A stretch of DNA of 64,000 bases from Stenotrophomonas humi (GCF_001431415.1 NZ_LDJI01000027.1:1-64000), one strand, 5' to 3'. Positions 45,280-60,554 are shown, counted from the stretch's first letter. The notes: a model not told the origin generated them from the letters alone. Program-made: numbers and translations.

Positions 45280-45340
45280 GCGCGGCTTCCTTCGCTTCCG
45301 GCGTTGGAATCCTTGCCCCACCGCGTTCACAGCGGGGGGC

Positions 45341-45362
45341 TGTCCGGCCCGCAGGGGCCACA
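45341..45362 (+). promoter_or_regulatory. Candidate S6:S18-binding leader hairpin upstream of rpsF
   Basis: TGT at 45341-45343 pairs with ACA at 45360-45362 and GGCCC with GGGCC inside, leaving a CCG-containing bulge on the 5' side, directly before the rpsF ribosome-binding region. A CCG-bulge hairpin in this position is the known autoregulatory RNA of S6/S18 operons. Fold made by eye only. Confidence 0.5.
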
Positions 45363-45380
45363 TCCGAAAGGTATGAAAAC

Positions 45381-45815
45381 ATGAGTCGTCATTACGAAGT
45401 CGTGTTCCTGGTCCACCCGGACCAGAGCGAACAGGTTCCCGCCATGATCGAGCGCTACAAGGCGCTGGTCGAAGCTGGCAACGGCACCATCCACCGTCTG
45501 GAAGACTGGGGCCGCCGTCAGCTGGCTTACCCGATCCAGAACCTGGTCAAGGCCCACTATGTTCTGCTGAACATTGAAGCCGACCAGTCGGTTCTGAACG
45601 AACTGACCGAAAGCTTCCGCTTCAACGACGCCGTGCTGCGCAACCTGGTCATGAAGCGTGACGAGGCTGACACCGAGCAGTCGCTGATCATGAAGAGCAA
45701 GGACGAAAAGGGTGACAAGCCCGAGCGTGGCGAACGCCGTCGTCGCGACGACGAAGAGGGTGCCACTTCCTCCACCAATGACGAAGCCGGCGACGACGCC
45801 GCTTCTGCTGAATAA
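45381..45815 (+). CDS. rpsF: 30S ribosomal protein S6
   Basis: Small-subunit protein of 144 aa binding next to S18 on 16S r[25 protein letters not shown] at the start (in parts [14 protein letters not shown] and QSEQVPAM) and [12 protein letters not shown] with AHYVLLNIE are diagnostic. After residue 105 it has a charged tail of Glu/Asp/Arg ([14 protein letters not shown]), longer than in many bacteria; in E. coli such tails are glutamylated by RimK. First gene of the operon, 11 bases before rpsR. Confidence 0.97.
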   Translation: MSRHYEVVFLVHPDQSEQVPAMIERYKALVEAGNGTIHRLEDWGRRQLAYPIQNLVKAHYVLLNIEADQSVLNELTESFRFNDAVLRNLVMKRDEADTEQSLIMKSKDEKGDKPERGERRRRDDEEGATSSTNDEAGDDAASAE

Positions 45816-45826
45816 GGAGCACACCC

Positions 45827-46057
45827 ATGTCCAAGTTCTTCCGTCGCCGTAAGTTCTGCAAGTTCACCGCCGAAGGCGTGAAAGAGATCGATTACAAGGA
45901 TCTCAACACCCTGCGCCAGTACCTGACCGAGAACGGCAAGATCGTTCCGAGCCGCGTCACCGGCACCAAGTCCAAGTACCAGCGCCAGCTGGCAACGGCC
46001 GTCAAGCGCGCCCGTTTCCTGGCCCTGATCCCGTACACGGACAACCACGACGTCTGA
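45827..46057 (+). CDS. rpsR: 30S ribosomal protein S18
   Basis: Basic protein of 76 aa, partner of S6. [14 protein letters not shown] and [22 protein letters not shown] (split as [11 protein letters not shown] and [11 protein letters not shown]) identify it. AAGGAG lies upstream of the start. A 172-base gap with a repeat separates it from rplI. Confidence 0.98.
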   Translation: MSKFFRRRKFCKFTAEGVKEIDYKDLNTLRQYLTENGKIVPSRVTGTKSKYQRQLATAVKRARFLALIPYTDNHDV

Positions 46058-46090
46058 TTGCAGCGTTGAGTGGCGGCGCCTGCGCTGCAG

Positions 46091-46150
46091 GAAGTGAGGA
46101 GTGGAAGGGCAATCTGCCTTCATTCACTCCTCGCTTCTGTTCACTCACTC
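46091..46150. repeat. Inverted GAGGAGTG repeat between rpsR and rplI
   Basis: AGTGAGGAGTGGAAGG (about 46093-46110) can pair imperfectly with CCTTCATTCACTCCTCGCTT (about 46117-46136), followed by a further TTCACTCACTCC. A similar CTC-rich inverted block lies at 41600-41690. Looks like a small dispersed repeat rather than a terminator. Confidence 0.45.
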
Positions 46151-46229
46151 CTGTCGTCAACCCGTCCTATTCGGACAGCAAGCGTTGCGGCGCCGACCGG
46201 TGCCGCTAACGAATAACGGAGCAATACCA

Positions 46230-46679
46230 ATGAAGCTGATTCTTCTGCAGAAAGTGACCAACCTCGGCGGCCTGGGCGACCTGGTTGACGTGAAGCCGGG
46301 CTACGGCCGTAACTTCCTCGTGCCGCAGGGCAAGGCCGTTCCGGCCACCGAGAGCAACGTTGCCGAGTTCGAAGCCAAGCGTGCCGAGTACGAAGCCAAG
46401 GCCTCGGCCCTGCATGCCGGTGCTGAAGCCCGCGCTGCCAAGTTCGAAGGCGCCAGCGTCACCATCGGTGCGCACGCTTCGACCGAAGGCAAGCTGTACG
46501 GTTCGGTTGGCCCGCGCGATATCGCCGAAGCCTTCACCGCTGCCGGCCTGGAGCTGAACAAGAGCGAAGTCATCCTCGGCGAAGGTGCTTTCCGCAACGT
46601 GGGTGAGTTCGACGTCATCGTCAAGCTGCACGCCGACGTGGAAGCCACCGTCAAGGTCATCGTCCAAGCCGACGCCTGA
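46230..46679 (+). CDS. rplI: 50S ribosomal protein L9
   Basis: Two-domain ribosomal protein of 149 aa. The N-terminal rRNA-binding domain ([32 protein letters not shown]) is joined by a long Ala/Glu helix (about 45-75) to the C-terminal domain ([15 protein letters not shown]). The start at 46230 follows GGAG; the longer frame is upstream repeat sequence. A perfect terminator follows. Confidence 0.98.
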   Translation: MKLILLQKVTNLGGLGDLVDVKPGYGRNFLVPQGKAVPATESNVAEFEAKRAEYEAKASALHAGAEARAAKFEGASVTIGAHASTEGKLYGSVGPRDIAEAFTAAGLELNKSEVILGEGAFRNVGEFDVIVKLHADVEATVKVIVQADA

Positions 46680-46700
46680 TCCTGCCGTTGTTGAGGTACT

Positions 46701-46732
46701 GAAACGGGCGCCGCAAGGCGCCCGTTTCTTTT
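46701..46732 (+). terminator. Intrinsic terminator of the rpsF operon
   Basis: Perfect 12-bp stem GAAACGGGCGCC (46701-46712) and GGCGCCCGTTTC (46717-46728), loop GCAA, then TTTT. Confidence 0.95.
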
Positions 46733-46770
46733 GGGCTGCCGGCCATGCAGCCGGGGGCAGCGGGTGTCGC

Positions 46771-46907
46771 TATACTCGTTCCCCAGTGCCGTGCTTCAGG
46801 TTTTGAATCTTTACGGATATCAATAGCTTGGGGGCGGGAAAGGAACTTCCGGAATTTCCCCCGGGGGCCGGCAGGCCAGTGCCGGACTCCGCCAATAGCC
46901 CGAGTCC
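46771..46907 (+). promoter_or_regulatory. Promoter and structured leader of smc
   Basis: TATACT (46771-46776) is a good -10 without a clear -35. The leader of about 130 bases can form two hairpins: 46833-46862 (GGGAAA with TTTCCC) and 46868-46885 (CCGGCA with TGCCGG). No Shine-Dalgarno is evident just before the ATG at 46908. Confidence 0.5.
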
Positions 46908-49900
46908 ATGCGTCTATCCACGATCAAGCTTTCCGGTTTCAAGTCCTTCGTCGATCCCACGACGCTGCACCTGCCGACCAACATGACCGGCGTGGTCGGC
47001 CCGAACGGCTGTGGCAAGTCCAACATCATCGATGCGGTGCGCTGGGTCATGGGCGAAAGCTCGGCCAGCCGCCTGCGGGGCGATTCGCTGACCGACGTCA
47101 TCTTCTCCGGCTCGGCGGGGCGCAAGCCGGTGTCGCAGGCCACGGTCGAGCTGATCTTCGACAACACCGACCACGCGATTTCCGGCGAGTACGCCGCGTT
47201 CAATGAAATCTCGGTCAAGCGCACGGTCAGCCGTGACGGCAGCAGCAACTATTACTTGAACGGCACCAAGTGCCGCCGCCGCGACATCACCGATCTGTTC
47301 CTCGGCACCGGGCTTGGCCCGCGCAGCTACTCGATCATCGAGCAGGGCATGATCAGCCAGATCATCGAGGCGCGCCCGGAAGATCTGCGCGTGTACCTGG
47401 AAGAAGCCGCCGGCATCTCCAAGTACAAAGAGCGTCGCAAGGAAACCGAAACCCGTATCCGTCATACCCGGGAGAACCTGGATCGCCTCAACGACCTGCG
47501 CGAGGAAATCGGCAAGCAGCTGGAGCACCTCAAGCGGCAGGCAAAGCAGGCTGAGCAGTATCAAGCCCTGCAGGAAGAGCGCCGGATCAAGGACGCGGAA
47601 TGGAAGGCGCTGGAATACCGTGGTCTGGATGGTCGGCTGAGTGGCCTGCGTGAAGCGTTGTCACGCGAAGAAACCAAGTTGCAGCAGTTCATCGCCGAGC
47701 AGCGCGAAGCTGAAAGCCGCATCGAAACCGGCCGTGTGCGCCGCGAAGAAGCCGCTGAGACCTTGAACCGCGCGCAGGCCGATGTCTATCAGGTGGGCAG
47801 CACCCTGGCGCGCCTGGAGCAGCAGATCCACCACCAGCGCGAGATGGCGCAGCGCCTGAACAAGGCGCGCGATGAAACCCGCCAGGCATTGGCCGAACTT
47901 GGTCAGCACATCAGTGGCGATGAAGCCAAGTTGATCGTGCTGCGCGAAGCCGTGGAAGGCGCCGAGCCCCGGCTGGAACAGTTGCAGGAAGAAAACGAAC
48001 TGCGTCAGGACGCCCTGCGCGAAGCCGAGACCAAGCTGGGCGATTGGCAGCACCGCTGGGAAGCACACAACCGCAACACCTCCGAAGCCACGCGCTCGGG
48101 TGAAGTGGAGCGCACCCGGGTGGATTACCTGGACAAGCAGGTGCTCGAAGCGGACCGCCGTCGACAGACCTTGGCGGCCGAGCGTGCCGGGTTGGACATG
48201 GAGGCGCTGGCGGAAGCATTCGAGCAGCTGCAGCTGCAGCACGAAACGCAGAAAACCACCGTCGACTCGCTGACCGAACAGGTTGAAGCGCGCAAGGAAT
48301 CGGCAACAACGCTGCAGGAACAACAGCGCACCAGCCAATCGGAGCTGGCGGAGGTGCGCAAGCAGGCACAGTCGGCACGCGGGCGTTTGTCGTCATTGGA
48401 AGCGCTGCAGCAGGCCGCATTGGGTCAGGAGCAGGGCGCGGCGGTGGCGTGGTTGAAAGCGCGCGGGCTGGATTCGGCCGTGCGCGTCGGCGAGCGCATC
48501 ACCGTTGAAGCAGGCTGGGAGAACGCGGTTGAAAGCGCGCTCGGGCAGCTGATCGAAGGTGTCCTGGTCGATGCTCCGGAAACGCTGGTGGATGCACTCG
48601 GCGAGTTGGGTGAGGGCCGCATCGCGCTGGTTTCTGGCGCTGACGGCAAGGCCGATTTCGCGCCGACCTCGCTGGCCGCCAAGGTCCAAGGCCCGCTTGC
48701 GATCCGTCGCCTGTTGGGGCGTTTGCACGCGGCCGATGACCTGGCGCAGGCGCGCACCCTGCAGTCGCAACTGCCGGACGGCGACTCGGTCATCACCCGC
48801 GACGGCGAGCGTCTGGGCGAAGGTTGGGTGCGTCTGTCGCGCTCCGGTGCCGCACAGCAAGGCGCATTGTTGCGCGAGCGCGAAATCGTCACCCTGCGCG
48901 AACAGATTGAAGCGCTGCAGGAACGCGAGAGTGAGCTGGAACAGCGGTTGTCCAGCCTGCGCGAGCAGTTGCTGGCGGCAGAGCAGCACCGCGAAGAGGC
49001 GCAGCGTGCGTTGTATCAGGCACATCGTGCTGCGTCGGAGCTGGCCGGGCAGCTGCAGAGCCAACAGGGCCGCTTGGAGTCCTCGCGGACCCGCATCGAG
49101 CGTATCGAAAGCGAGTTGGCACAGCTGCTGGAAATGCTGGACGCCAGCCGCGAGCAGGCCAGTGAAGCGCGCGTGCGGTTGGACGATGCCGTGTCCAGCA
49201 TGGGTGATCTCGAATCGGCACGGCATGCGCTGGAAAGCGAACGCAGGCAGTTGACCGAGGCGCGTGACCAGGCGCGCGATGCCGCGCGCAATGTCCGCGA
49301 CAGCATGCATGCGCTGGCGTTGACGCTGGAGTCGCAGCGTACCCAGATCACCTCGCTCAGCCATGCGCTGGAGCGCATGAGCAACCAGCGCGGGCAACTG
49401 GATTCGCGCTTGGGTGAGCTGCACTCGCAGCTGGATGAAGGCGACACCCCCGTACTGACGCTGGAGTCGGACCATCAGAATGCGTTGGGCGAACGCGTCC
49501 GCGTGGAGCGTGTGCTGGGCGAAGCGCGTGCGCAGCTGGAAGGCATCGATGCCGAGCTGCGCAGTGCCGAGCAGACCCGACATCAGCGCGATGAGCAGGC
49601 CCTGGCGCAGCGTGAGCGTATTTCCCAGCGCAAGCTGGACCAGCAGGCCCTCGTACTCAGCGCCGAGCAGCTTTCCGGTGCGGTCGAGAAGGCCGGCTTC
49701 GTCCTGCAGGACGTCATAAACACGCTGGCCGAGGACGCACGTCTGTCCGATTGGGAGCAGAGCGTGCATCAGATCGACGGGCGCATGCGCCGTCTGGAGC
49801 CGGTGAACCTGGCGGCCATCCATGAGTACGGCGAGGCGTCGCAGCGCTCCGAGTACCTGGACGCACAGAACACCGACCTGACCACGGCGCTGGAAACGCT

Positions 49901-50411
49901 GGAAGACGCCATTCGCAAGATCGACCGTGAGACGCGTGGCCGCTTCAAGGACACCTTCGACCGGGTCAATGCCGGCGTGCAGGCGCTGTATCCGCGGCTG
50001 TTCGGTGGCGGCCACGCCTACCTGGAGTTGACCGGGGAAGACCTGCTCGACACCGGCGTGACCATCATGGCGCGCCCGCCGGGCAAGCGTGTGTCCAGCA
50101 TCTCGCTGCTGTCCGGCGGTGAAAAGGCGATGACCGCGGTGGCGCTGGTGTTCGCCATCTTCCAGCTCAACCCGGCGCCGTTCTGCTTGTTGGACGAGGT
50201 GGACGCACCGTTGGATGAGGCCAACGTCGGCCGCTTGGCCAACATGGTCAAGGAAATGAGCGAGAAGGTGCAGTTCCTGTTCGTCAGCCACAACAAGGCC
50301 ACGATGGAAGCTGCGCATCAGCTGTCAGGCGTGACCATGCGTGAGCCGGGTGTCAGTCGCTTGGTCAGCGTGGACCTCGAAGAGGCCGCAAGATTGGCGG
50401 GCGCGGCGTGA
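46908..50411 (+). CDS. smc: Chromosome segregation protein SMC
   Basis: Condensin ATPase of 1167 aa that compacts and separates chromosomes. Walker A GPNGCGKSN is at about 32-40. Long coiled coils (about 170-500 and 650-1000) flank the globular hinge (about 510-640, ALGQLIEGVLVDAPE). The signature LLSGGEKAMTA (near 1066) and Walker B FCLLDEVDAPLDE (near 1092) form the other half of the ATPase. It has the conserved SMC layout and length. Partner genes scpA and scpB are not in the window. First gene of smc-zipA-ligA, the Xanthomonad order. Confidence 0.98.
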   Translation: MRLSTIKLSGFKSFVDPTTLHLPTNMTGVVGPNGCGKSNIIDAVRWVMGESSASRLRGDSLTDVIFSGSAGRKPVSQATVELIFDNTDHAISGEYAAFNEISVKRTVSRDGSSNYYLNGTKCRRRDITDLFLGTGLGPRSYSIIEQGMISQIIEARPEDLRVYLEEAAGISKYKERRKETETRIRHTRENLDRLNDLREEIGKQLEHLKRQAKQAEQYQALQEERRIKDAEWKALEYRGLDGRLSGLREALSREETKLQQFIAEQREAESRIETGRVRREEAAETLNRAQADVYQVGSTLARLEQQIHHQREMAQRLNKARDETRQALAELGQHISGDEAKLIVLREAVEGAEPRLEQLQEENELRQDALREAETKLGDWQHRWEAHNRNTSEATRSGEVERTRVDYLDKQVLEADRRRQTLAAERAGLDMEALAEAFEQLQLQHETQKTTVDSLTEQVEARKESATTLQEQQRTSQSELAEVRKQAQSARGRLSSLEALQQAALGQEQGAAVAWLKARGLDSAVRVGERITVEAGWENAVESALGQLIEGVLVDAPETLVDALGELGEGRIALVSGADGKADFAPTSLAAKVQGPLAIRRLLGRLHAADDLAQARTLQSQLPDGDSVITRDGERLGEGWVRLSRSGAAQQGALLREREIVTLREQIEALQERESELEQRLSSLREQLLAAEQHREEAQRALYQAHRAASELAGQLQSQQGRLESSRTRIERIESELAQLLEMLDASREQASEARVRLDDAVSSMGDLESARHALESERRQLTEARDQARDAARNVRDSMHALALTLESQRTQITSLSHALERMSNQRGQLDSRLGELHSQLDEGDTPVLTLESDHQNALGERVRVERVLGEARAQLEGIDAELRSAEQTRHQRDEQALAQRERISQRKLDQQALVLSAEQLSGAVEKAGFVLQDVINTLAEDARLSDWEQSVHQIDGRMRRLEPVNLAAIHEYGEASQRSEYLDAQNTDLTTALETLEDAIRKIDRETRGRFKDTFDRVNAGVQALYPRLFGGGHAYLELTGEDLLDTGVTIMARPPGKRVSSISLLSGGEKAMTAVALVFAIFQLNPAPFCLLDEVDAPLDEANVGRLANMVKEMSEKVQFLFVSHNKATMEAAHQLSGVTMREPGVSRLVSVDLEEAARLAGAA

Positions 50412-50458
50412 CGTGCCATCCTTTATCCACCTGAACGAACCTCCGGAGACTCCAACGT

Positions 50459-51211
50459 ATGTCCGACATGGCACTGTTGCGCATCGGCATTCTGTTTGCC
50501 GGACTGCTGCTGATCGTGGCGATTTTCCTGTTCGGGCGTTCCCGCAAGCCTGCACAGGGCAAGCGCAGGGAGTCGCCCGCGACAGAAGGCGGTGAGCGTG
50601 TTGAGCGCCGCGAACCGGTGCTGGGCACAGCCGAGGAAGGCCTGGCAGATGGGGCGACGGCAAGCATGGCCGACGGTGAAGGCATCAGCCAGGCCGAGCT
50701 TGGTCTGGCCGATCCCGATCCGGCCGGCACCAGCGAGCTTGGCAAGCGCCCGAGCCAGGATTTCGACAAGATCGTGTCGCTGTATGTGGCCGCACGTTCC
50801 GGTGAAGTGCTGCGCGGTGAGGACATCGTCGTCGCCGCCGAGAAAACCGGTTTGGTGTTCGGCTACATGAATGTGTTCCACCGGCTGGTTGAAGGGCATC
50901 CCGAGCGTGGCCCGATCTTCTCGATGGCCAGCATCATGAAGCCGGGCAGTTTCGACATGGCCAGCATCCGTGACATGGAAACACCGGCCATCGCATTCTT
51001 CCTGACCTTGCCGGCGCCGCTGACCGCGCTCGACGCATGGGAAAAGATGCTGCCCACCGTTCAGCGCATGGGCGAGCTGCTGGACGGCGTGGTGCTGGAC
51101 GACAGCCGCAACGCGCTGGGTCGCCAGCGCATTGCCCATATCCGTGATGACCTGCGCGCTTATGACCGCCAGCATCAGGCGCCGCCGCTGACCAAGTCGC
51201 CGCGCTGGTGA
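50459..51211 (+). CDS. zipA: Cell division protein ZipA
   Basis: Septum protein of 250 aa that tethers FtsZ to the membrane. One N-terminal membrane helix (residues 8-26, IGILFAGLLLIVAIFLFG) is followed by a basic then acidic linker (about 27-105) and the C-terminal FtsZ-binding domain (about 112-235; GLVFGYMNVFHRL, FFLTLPAPLTALDAWEKML). Shorter linker than in E. coli (328 aa). 47 bases after smc. Confidence 0.94.
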   Translation: MSDMALLRIGILFAGLLLIVAIFLFGRSRKPAQGKRRESPATEGGERVERREPVLGTAEEGLADGATASMADGEGISQAELGLADPDPAGTSELGKRPSQDFDKIVSLYVAARSGEVLRGEDIVVAAEKTGLVFGYMNVFHRLVEGHPERGPIFSMASIMKPGSFDMASIRDMETPAIAFFLTLPAPLTALDAWEKMLPTVQRMGELLDGVVLDDSRNALGRQRIAHIRDDLRAYDRQHQAPPLTKSPRW

Positions 51212-51268
51212 GTTGGTTGGGGGCTTGCTTCGGCTGAGTTTCCTCTGCAGAAGCGCCCTCCCCAATCC

Positions 51269-51295
51269 TCCCCCTGGCTTTGCCAGAGGGAGGGG
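51269..51295. repeat. CT/GG-rich palindrome (Xanthomonad-type repeat) between zipA and ligA
   Basis: CCTCCCCCTGGC (51269-51280), loop TTT, GCCAGAGGGAGG (51284-51295); one mismatch. No T-run. The 239-base gap 51212-51450 holds this and a ligA -10 box. Confidence 0.6.
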
Positions 51296-51438
51296 GCGAA
51301 CGCGGATCCCGGCAAACTGATCGAAGGCATGCACTTCACCCGGCCTTGGGCAAAGGCAGGGAAAGGCTTGGCGGGTAAGCACTTCGGTGTGCCCGAAAAC
51401 CCCAGGCGAACATCCCGGCGCATGCACGCGCACGCGGG

Positions 51439-54403
<2,965 letters not shown>

Positions 54404-54407
<4 letters not shown>

Positions 54408-55348
54408 TCGAAGCGCTGCGCCAGCGTGCCCGCTTGAATGCGCTGATCCGTGATTTCTTCGCGCAGCGGCAGGTGCTGGAGGTGGAGACGCCGATCCTGT
54501 CGGCGGCCGGCAACACCGAGCCAAACATCGAAAGCTTCCAGACCCATTTCACCGGTCATGCCGATGCCGGCGCGCCGCTGCGCTGGTTGCGTACCTCGCC
54601 GGAATACCCGCTCAAGCGATTGCTCGCTGCCGGCGTGGGCGATTGCTACGAACTGGGCCGCGTGTTCCGCAACGGCGAAGCCGGTGGCCGCCACAATCCC
54701 GAGTTCACCATGCTTGAGTGGTACCGCGTGGGTTGGGACCATCATCGTTTGATCGACGAAACCGTTGCCTTGGTGCGGCAGGCATTGGCGATGGTGGGAC
54801 GACAGGCGTCGCTGCGTGTACTCACCTACCGTGAGTTGTTCATCGAAAGCGTCGGGCTGGATCCATTTCTGGCCGACGAGGCGCAACTGCAGGCGGGCCT
54901 TGGCGACGTGAGCATTCAAGCCGATGGCTTGAACCGGGATGACTGGCTGGACTTGCTGATGACCCATCGTATCCAGTCGCGGTTCGCATCCGATTGCATC
55001 ACCGTGATCCATGACTGGCCGGCCACGCAGGCCGCACTGGCCCGCATCCGCCCAGGCGAGCCGCCCGTTGCCGAGCGCTTCGAGCTTTATCTGGGGGCGG
55101 TCGAGCTGGCCAACGGCTATCACGAACTGAACGATGCCGATGAGCAACGCCAGCGCTTCGAGCGCGACCTGGTCGTGCGAGAAGCGCGCGGCACGGTATT
55201 GCCGCCATTGGATGAGCCCTTGCTGGCAGCGTTGCCTGCCATGCCTGCCTGCGCCGGGGTTGCGGTGGGCGTGGACCGCCTGTTGATGGCGCTGGCCGGC
55301 ACGCCGCGCATCGCGGACGTGCTCGCTTTCGATTTTGGAAATGCCTGA
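54404..55348 (+). CDS. epmA: EF-P--(R)-beta-lysine ligase EpmA
   Basis: Class II lysyl-tRNA-synthetase-like protein of 314 aa without the anticodon-binding domain, which attaches beta-lysine to elongation factor P. Motifs: QVLEVETPILSAAGNTEPN (near 25-43), LRTSPEYPLKRLLAAG (near 65), FRNGEAGGRHNPEFTMLEWYR (split as FRNGEAGGRH and NPEFTMLEWYR, near 90-110) and GVAVGVDRLLMAL (near 288). Also called poxA or genX. Start GTG at 54404. epmB and efp are not in the window. Confidence 0.94.
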
Positions 55349-55526
55349 AAGCCGCCTTGATTGGACCCTCATGCGGCAATTCGTCGCAGATATCCGTGTC
55401 GATCAGCCCGTTCATGTCATGGAAGGGCGTTGCCGGTTCGACGATGATGATGCTTTGATCACGCCCGCTTGTGCAGGGTGTGCGGTAGCAGAGTCCAATG
55501 AAGCCATGAGTGTAAATCTCGGATGA
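55341..55526 (+). CDS. Possible small protein between epmA and the DUF3011 gene
   Basis: Reading frame of 61 aa from ATG 55341 (GGA just before) that overlaps the epmA end by 8 bases and the next start by 4 bases (ATGA). Contains CAGCA and an Asp run (DDDD); no family, signal or membrane segment. The overlaps at both ends argue for reality, but composition is not decisive and chance is possible. Confidence 0.33.
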   Translation: MPESRLDWTLMRQFVADIRVDQPVHVMEGRCRFDDDDALITPACAGCAVAESNEAMSVNLG

Positions 55527-56206
55527 AGGCGGTAAGCGCCCTTGTGTTGCTGGTTGTCCCTGTGCTCTTCAGCGCGCAGGCGAGTGAGCCTGTGGCCGCC
55601 TCTACGCAGGTGGTGCGCTGTGAATCCAGGGACATGCTGCGTGTGTTCTGTGAGATGGACGTGGGCAATGGTGTGGAGCTGGTGCGCCAGCTGTCCGAGC
55701 AGAACTGCATCCGCGAGACCAGTTGGGGGGTGGAGGGCGGTGCGGTATGGGTCAGTCACAACTGCCGTGCCGAATTCGCCAGGCGCCAGGCAAGTTCGCG
55801 CAAGAGCCGGCGCGTGGTGCGCTGTGAGTCGCGTGGCCGGGTGGAATCCTGCCCGGTGGTGCTGAGAGGCGCGCCGGTGCGCTTGCTGCGTCAGCAATCG
55901 GTGCTGCCATGCCGGGAAGGGCGCACCTGGGGATATGACCGCAACGAAATCTGGGTAAGCCGTGGCTGCCAGGGCGTGTTCGAAGTGGGGGCCGAGGACG
56001 GCTCGGGCTTCGTGCAGACCCCGCGCAAGGTCGTCTGCGAATCCAAGAGCAATCTGCGGCGCGAATGCGGAGTGAGTGTCGAACGGCGGGTGACACTGGT
56101 TGAACAGCTCTCCAGCGCGGCATGTCGCGAGGGTGAAACCTGGGGTTGGGACCGTAACGGCATCTGGGTGGACAAGGGCTGTCGTGGCGAATTCTCCGCC
56201 GATTGA
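55523..56206 (+). CDS. DUF3011 protein with three tandem repeats
   Basis: Exported protein of 227 aa: signal peptide ending near SAQA-SE, then three repeats of about 57 residues, each with four Cys in fixed positions. Repeats begin VVRCESRDM, VVRCESRGR and KVVCESKSN, and end with the pattern CxxGxTWGxxxxxIWVxxxCxxEF. The even number of Cys per repeat suggests two disulfides each in the periplasm. DUF3011 has no known function. It follows epmA closely (174 bases, or 4 bases after the small frame). Confidence 0.85.
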   Translation: MKAVSALVLLVVPVLFSAQASEPVAASTQVVRCESRDMLRVFCEMDVGNGVELVRQLSEQNCIRETSWGVEGGAVWVSHNCRAEFARRQASSRKSRRVVRCESRGRVESCPVVLRGAPVRLLRQQSVLPCREGRTWGYDRNEIWVSRGCQGVFEVGAEDGSGFVQTPRKVVCESKSNLRRECGVSVERRVTLVEQLSSAACREGETWGWDRNGIWVDKGCRGEFSAD

Positions 56207-56227
56207 GCCGTGCTCTGCGGGGCCGAT

Positions 56228-56233
56228 TACAAT
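56228..56233 (+). promoter_or_regulatory. -10 box implying a leaderless mtnA mRNA
   Basis: TACAAT is followed by six bases and the ATG at 56240. No Shine-Dalgarno is seen. Confidence 0.5.
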
Positions 56234-56239
56234 GGCCGG

Positions 56240-57307
56240 ATGAACGACACCGCCCCCATCGATTTCGCCCGCTACGACCATGTTCGCCCGATCCGCTGGA
56301 CCGGCGATGCCCTTGAACTGCTGGATCAACGCAAGCTCCCGTTCGTGGTCGAGCATGTCTTGTGCCAGGACAGCGACGCTGTTGCCGAAGCCATTCATGC
56401 ACTGACCGTGCGAGGCGCGCCAGCGATCGGTATCGCTGCCGCCTGGGGTGTGGTGTTGGCCGCCGCCGAAGTGCAGGCCGACAACGGCGCCACCGCGCTG
56501 GAAGTGCTTGAACCTGCATTGGCCCGGCTGAATGCCTCGCGCCCGACCGCCGTGAACCTGGCCTGGGCGCTCGCACGCATGCGCCGCGTGCTTGCCGCCG
56601 CAGGTGCGGACTGGAAGCAGGTGCTGGCATGCGAAGCGCAGGCCATCGCGGATGAAGACCTCGCGGCCAACCGCCACATGGGGGCGCTGGGTGCCGGGCT
56701 GATCGCCTCCGGCAGCGGCGTGCTGACCCACTGCAACACCGGCTCGCTGGCGACTGCCGGCTTCGGTACCGCACTGGGCGTGATCCGCGCCGGCAAGGCG
56801 CAGGGCAACATCGCCCGGGTATTCGCTGGCGAAACCCGCCCGTGGCTGCAGGGCGCGCGTCTGACCGTATGGGAGCTGCAGCAGGACGGCATTGATGCGA
56901 CCTTGATCGCCGATTCCGCCGCGTCGCACCTGATGAAGACCGGCGCGGTGCAATGGGTGATCGTGGGGGCCGACCGTATCTGCGCCAATGGCGACACCGC
57001 CAACAAGATCGGTACGTATCAGCTGGCCATTGCCGCGCGCCATCACGGCGTCAAGTTCATGGTGGTTGCGCCGTCCTCCACGGTGGACATGGGCACTGCC
57101 CATGGCGACGAGATCGAGATCGAACAGCGTGACCCCGGCGAGCTGTACGGCGTGGGTGGCGTGCGGACCGTGGCCGAGGGCATTGCCGCCTGGAATCCGG
57201 TGTTCGACGTCACCCCGGGCGAGCTGATCGATGCCATCGTCACCGAGCGCGGGGTGATCCTGAAGCCGGATCTGGCGGCGATGACCGCAGCGTTTGGCCC
57301 GGCCTGA
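56240..57307 (+). CDS. mtnA: S-methyl-5-thioribose-1-phosphate isomerase
   Basis: Enzyme of 355 aa of the methionine salvage pathway, turning methylthioribose 1-phosphate into methylthioribulose 1-phosphate. [14 protein letters not shown] (near 55), [17 protein letters not shown] (Cys near 165) and [20 protein letters not shown] (Asp near 245) are the eIF2B-like family and catalytic signatures. The start at 56240 is preferred because the TACAAT box is six bases before; ten extra residues would start inside the promoter. No other mtn genes are here. Confidence 0.95.
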   Translation: MNDTAPIDFARYDHVRPIRWTGDALELLDQRKLPFVVEHVLCQDSDAVAEAIHALTVRGAPAIGIAAAWGVVLAAAEVQADNGATALEVLEPALARLNASRPTAVNLAWALARMRRVLAAAGADWKQVLACEAQAIADEDLAANRHMGALGAGLIASGSGVLTHCNTGSLATAGFGTALGVIRAGKAQGNIARVFAGETRPWLQGARLTVWELQQDGIDATLIADSAASHLMKTGAVQWVIVGADRICANGDTANKIGTYQLAIAARHHGVKFMVVAPSSTVDMGTAHGDEIEIEQRDPGELYGVGGVRTVAEGIAAWNPVFDVTPGELIDAIVTERGVILKPDLAAMTAAFGPA

Positions 57308-57673
57308 GGTGTCATGCCGAGCCATGCCCGGCAGCGGCTTCATGGGGTGAGCGCACTGGCGCTGGACTCCGCTTTGGCGCGATTTTGATTGGGCCTTGCT
57401 GGAGATGGATCGCGATGTGATCGTGGTGCCTGCTGATGGCGGGCCATCGTGCTGCCGGGGTTGCTGCCCGGCTGTGATCGGCTTGGGTGGAGGGCGTCTG
57501 AGCTCGCCTTCTGTCATCCCCTAAGTTCCTGATTTGTTCCGGTAAAAGTCCGCTAAATGGCAGCGAAAAGCGGCGTTTTGTGATAGCATTCGTCGGTTGA
57601 TCAGAGATTCCGGCGCGGCTGCCCGTGGGCGAGCCTCCGCCGGCTTGGATCGCTACCAGACAACGGAACCCGA
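57308..57673 (+). other. 366-base intergenic region before gyrA
   Basis: No gene is seen. A candidate extended -10 (TGATAGCAT, 57581-57589) is the most promoter-like sequence; no good -35 accompanies it, as is common for gyrase promoters that respond to supercoiling. GATTTTGATTGGGCC is unremarkable AT-richer sequence. GGAAC precedes the gyrA ATG. Confidence 0.45.
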
Positions 57674-60382
<2,709 letters not shown>

Positions 60383-60403
60383 TTGTCACTGCAGTTGAAA
60401 TGA

Positions 60404-60434
60404 GAAAACGCCGGCGATGCCGGCGTTTTCTTTT
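60404..60434 (+). terminator. Intrinsic terminator of gyrA
   Basis: Perfect 12-bp stem GAAAACGCCGGC (60404-60415) and GCCGGCGTTTTC (60419-60430), loop GAT, then TTTT. Confidence 0.94.
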
Positions 60435-60507
60435 GGGGCGCGGCGGCGTGCGAGACAACCGATAGCGCCGGGCCAAGCTCGGCAGGGGCATTCTCTGGTG
60501 AAGCCTC

Positions 60508-60526
60508 AGTGGAGCATGGCTCCACT
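60508..60526. repeat. Short hairpin AGTGGAGC/GCTCCACT past the DUF3037 gene
   Basis: Perfect 8-bp stem with loop ATG, 29 bases past the stop at 60555. No T-run; possible REP-type unit or mRNA end hairpin. Confidence 0.4.
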
Positions 60527-60554
60527 CCAGGCGGGATTGCTGATTGCGCTGCAA

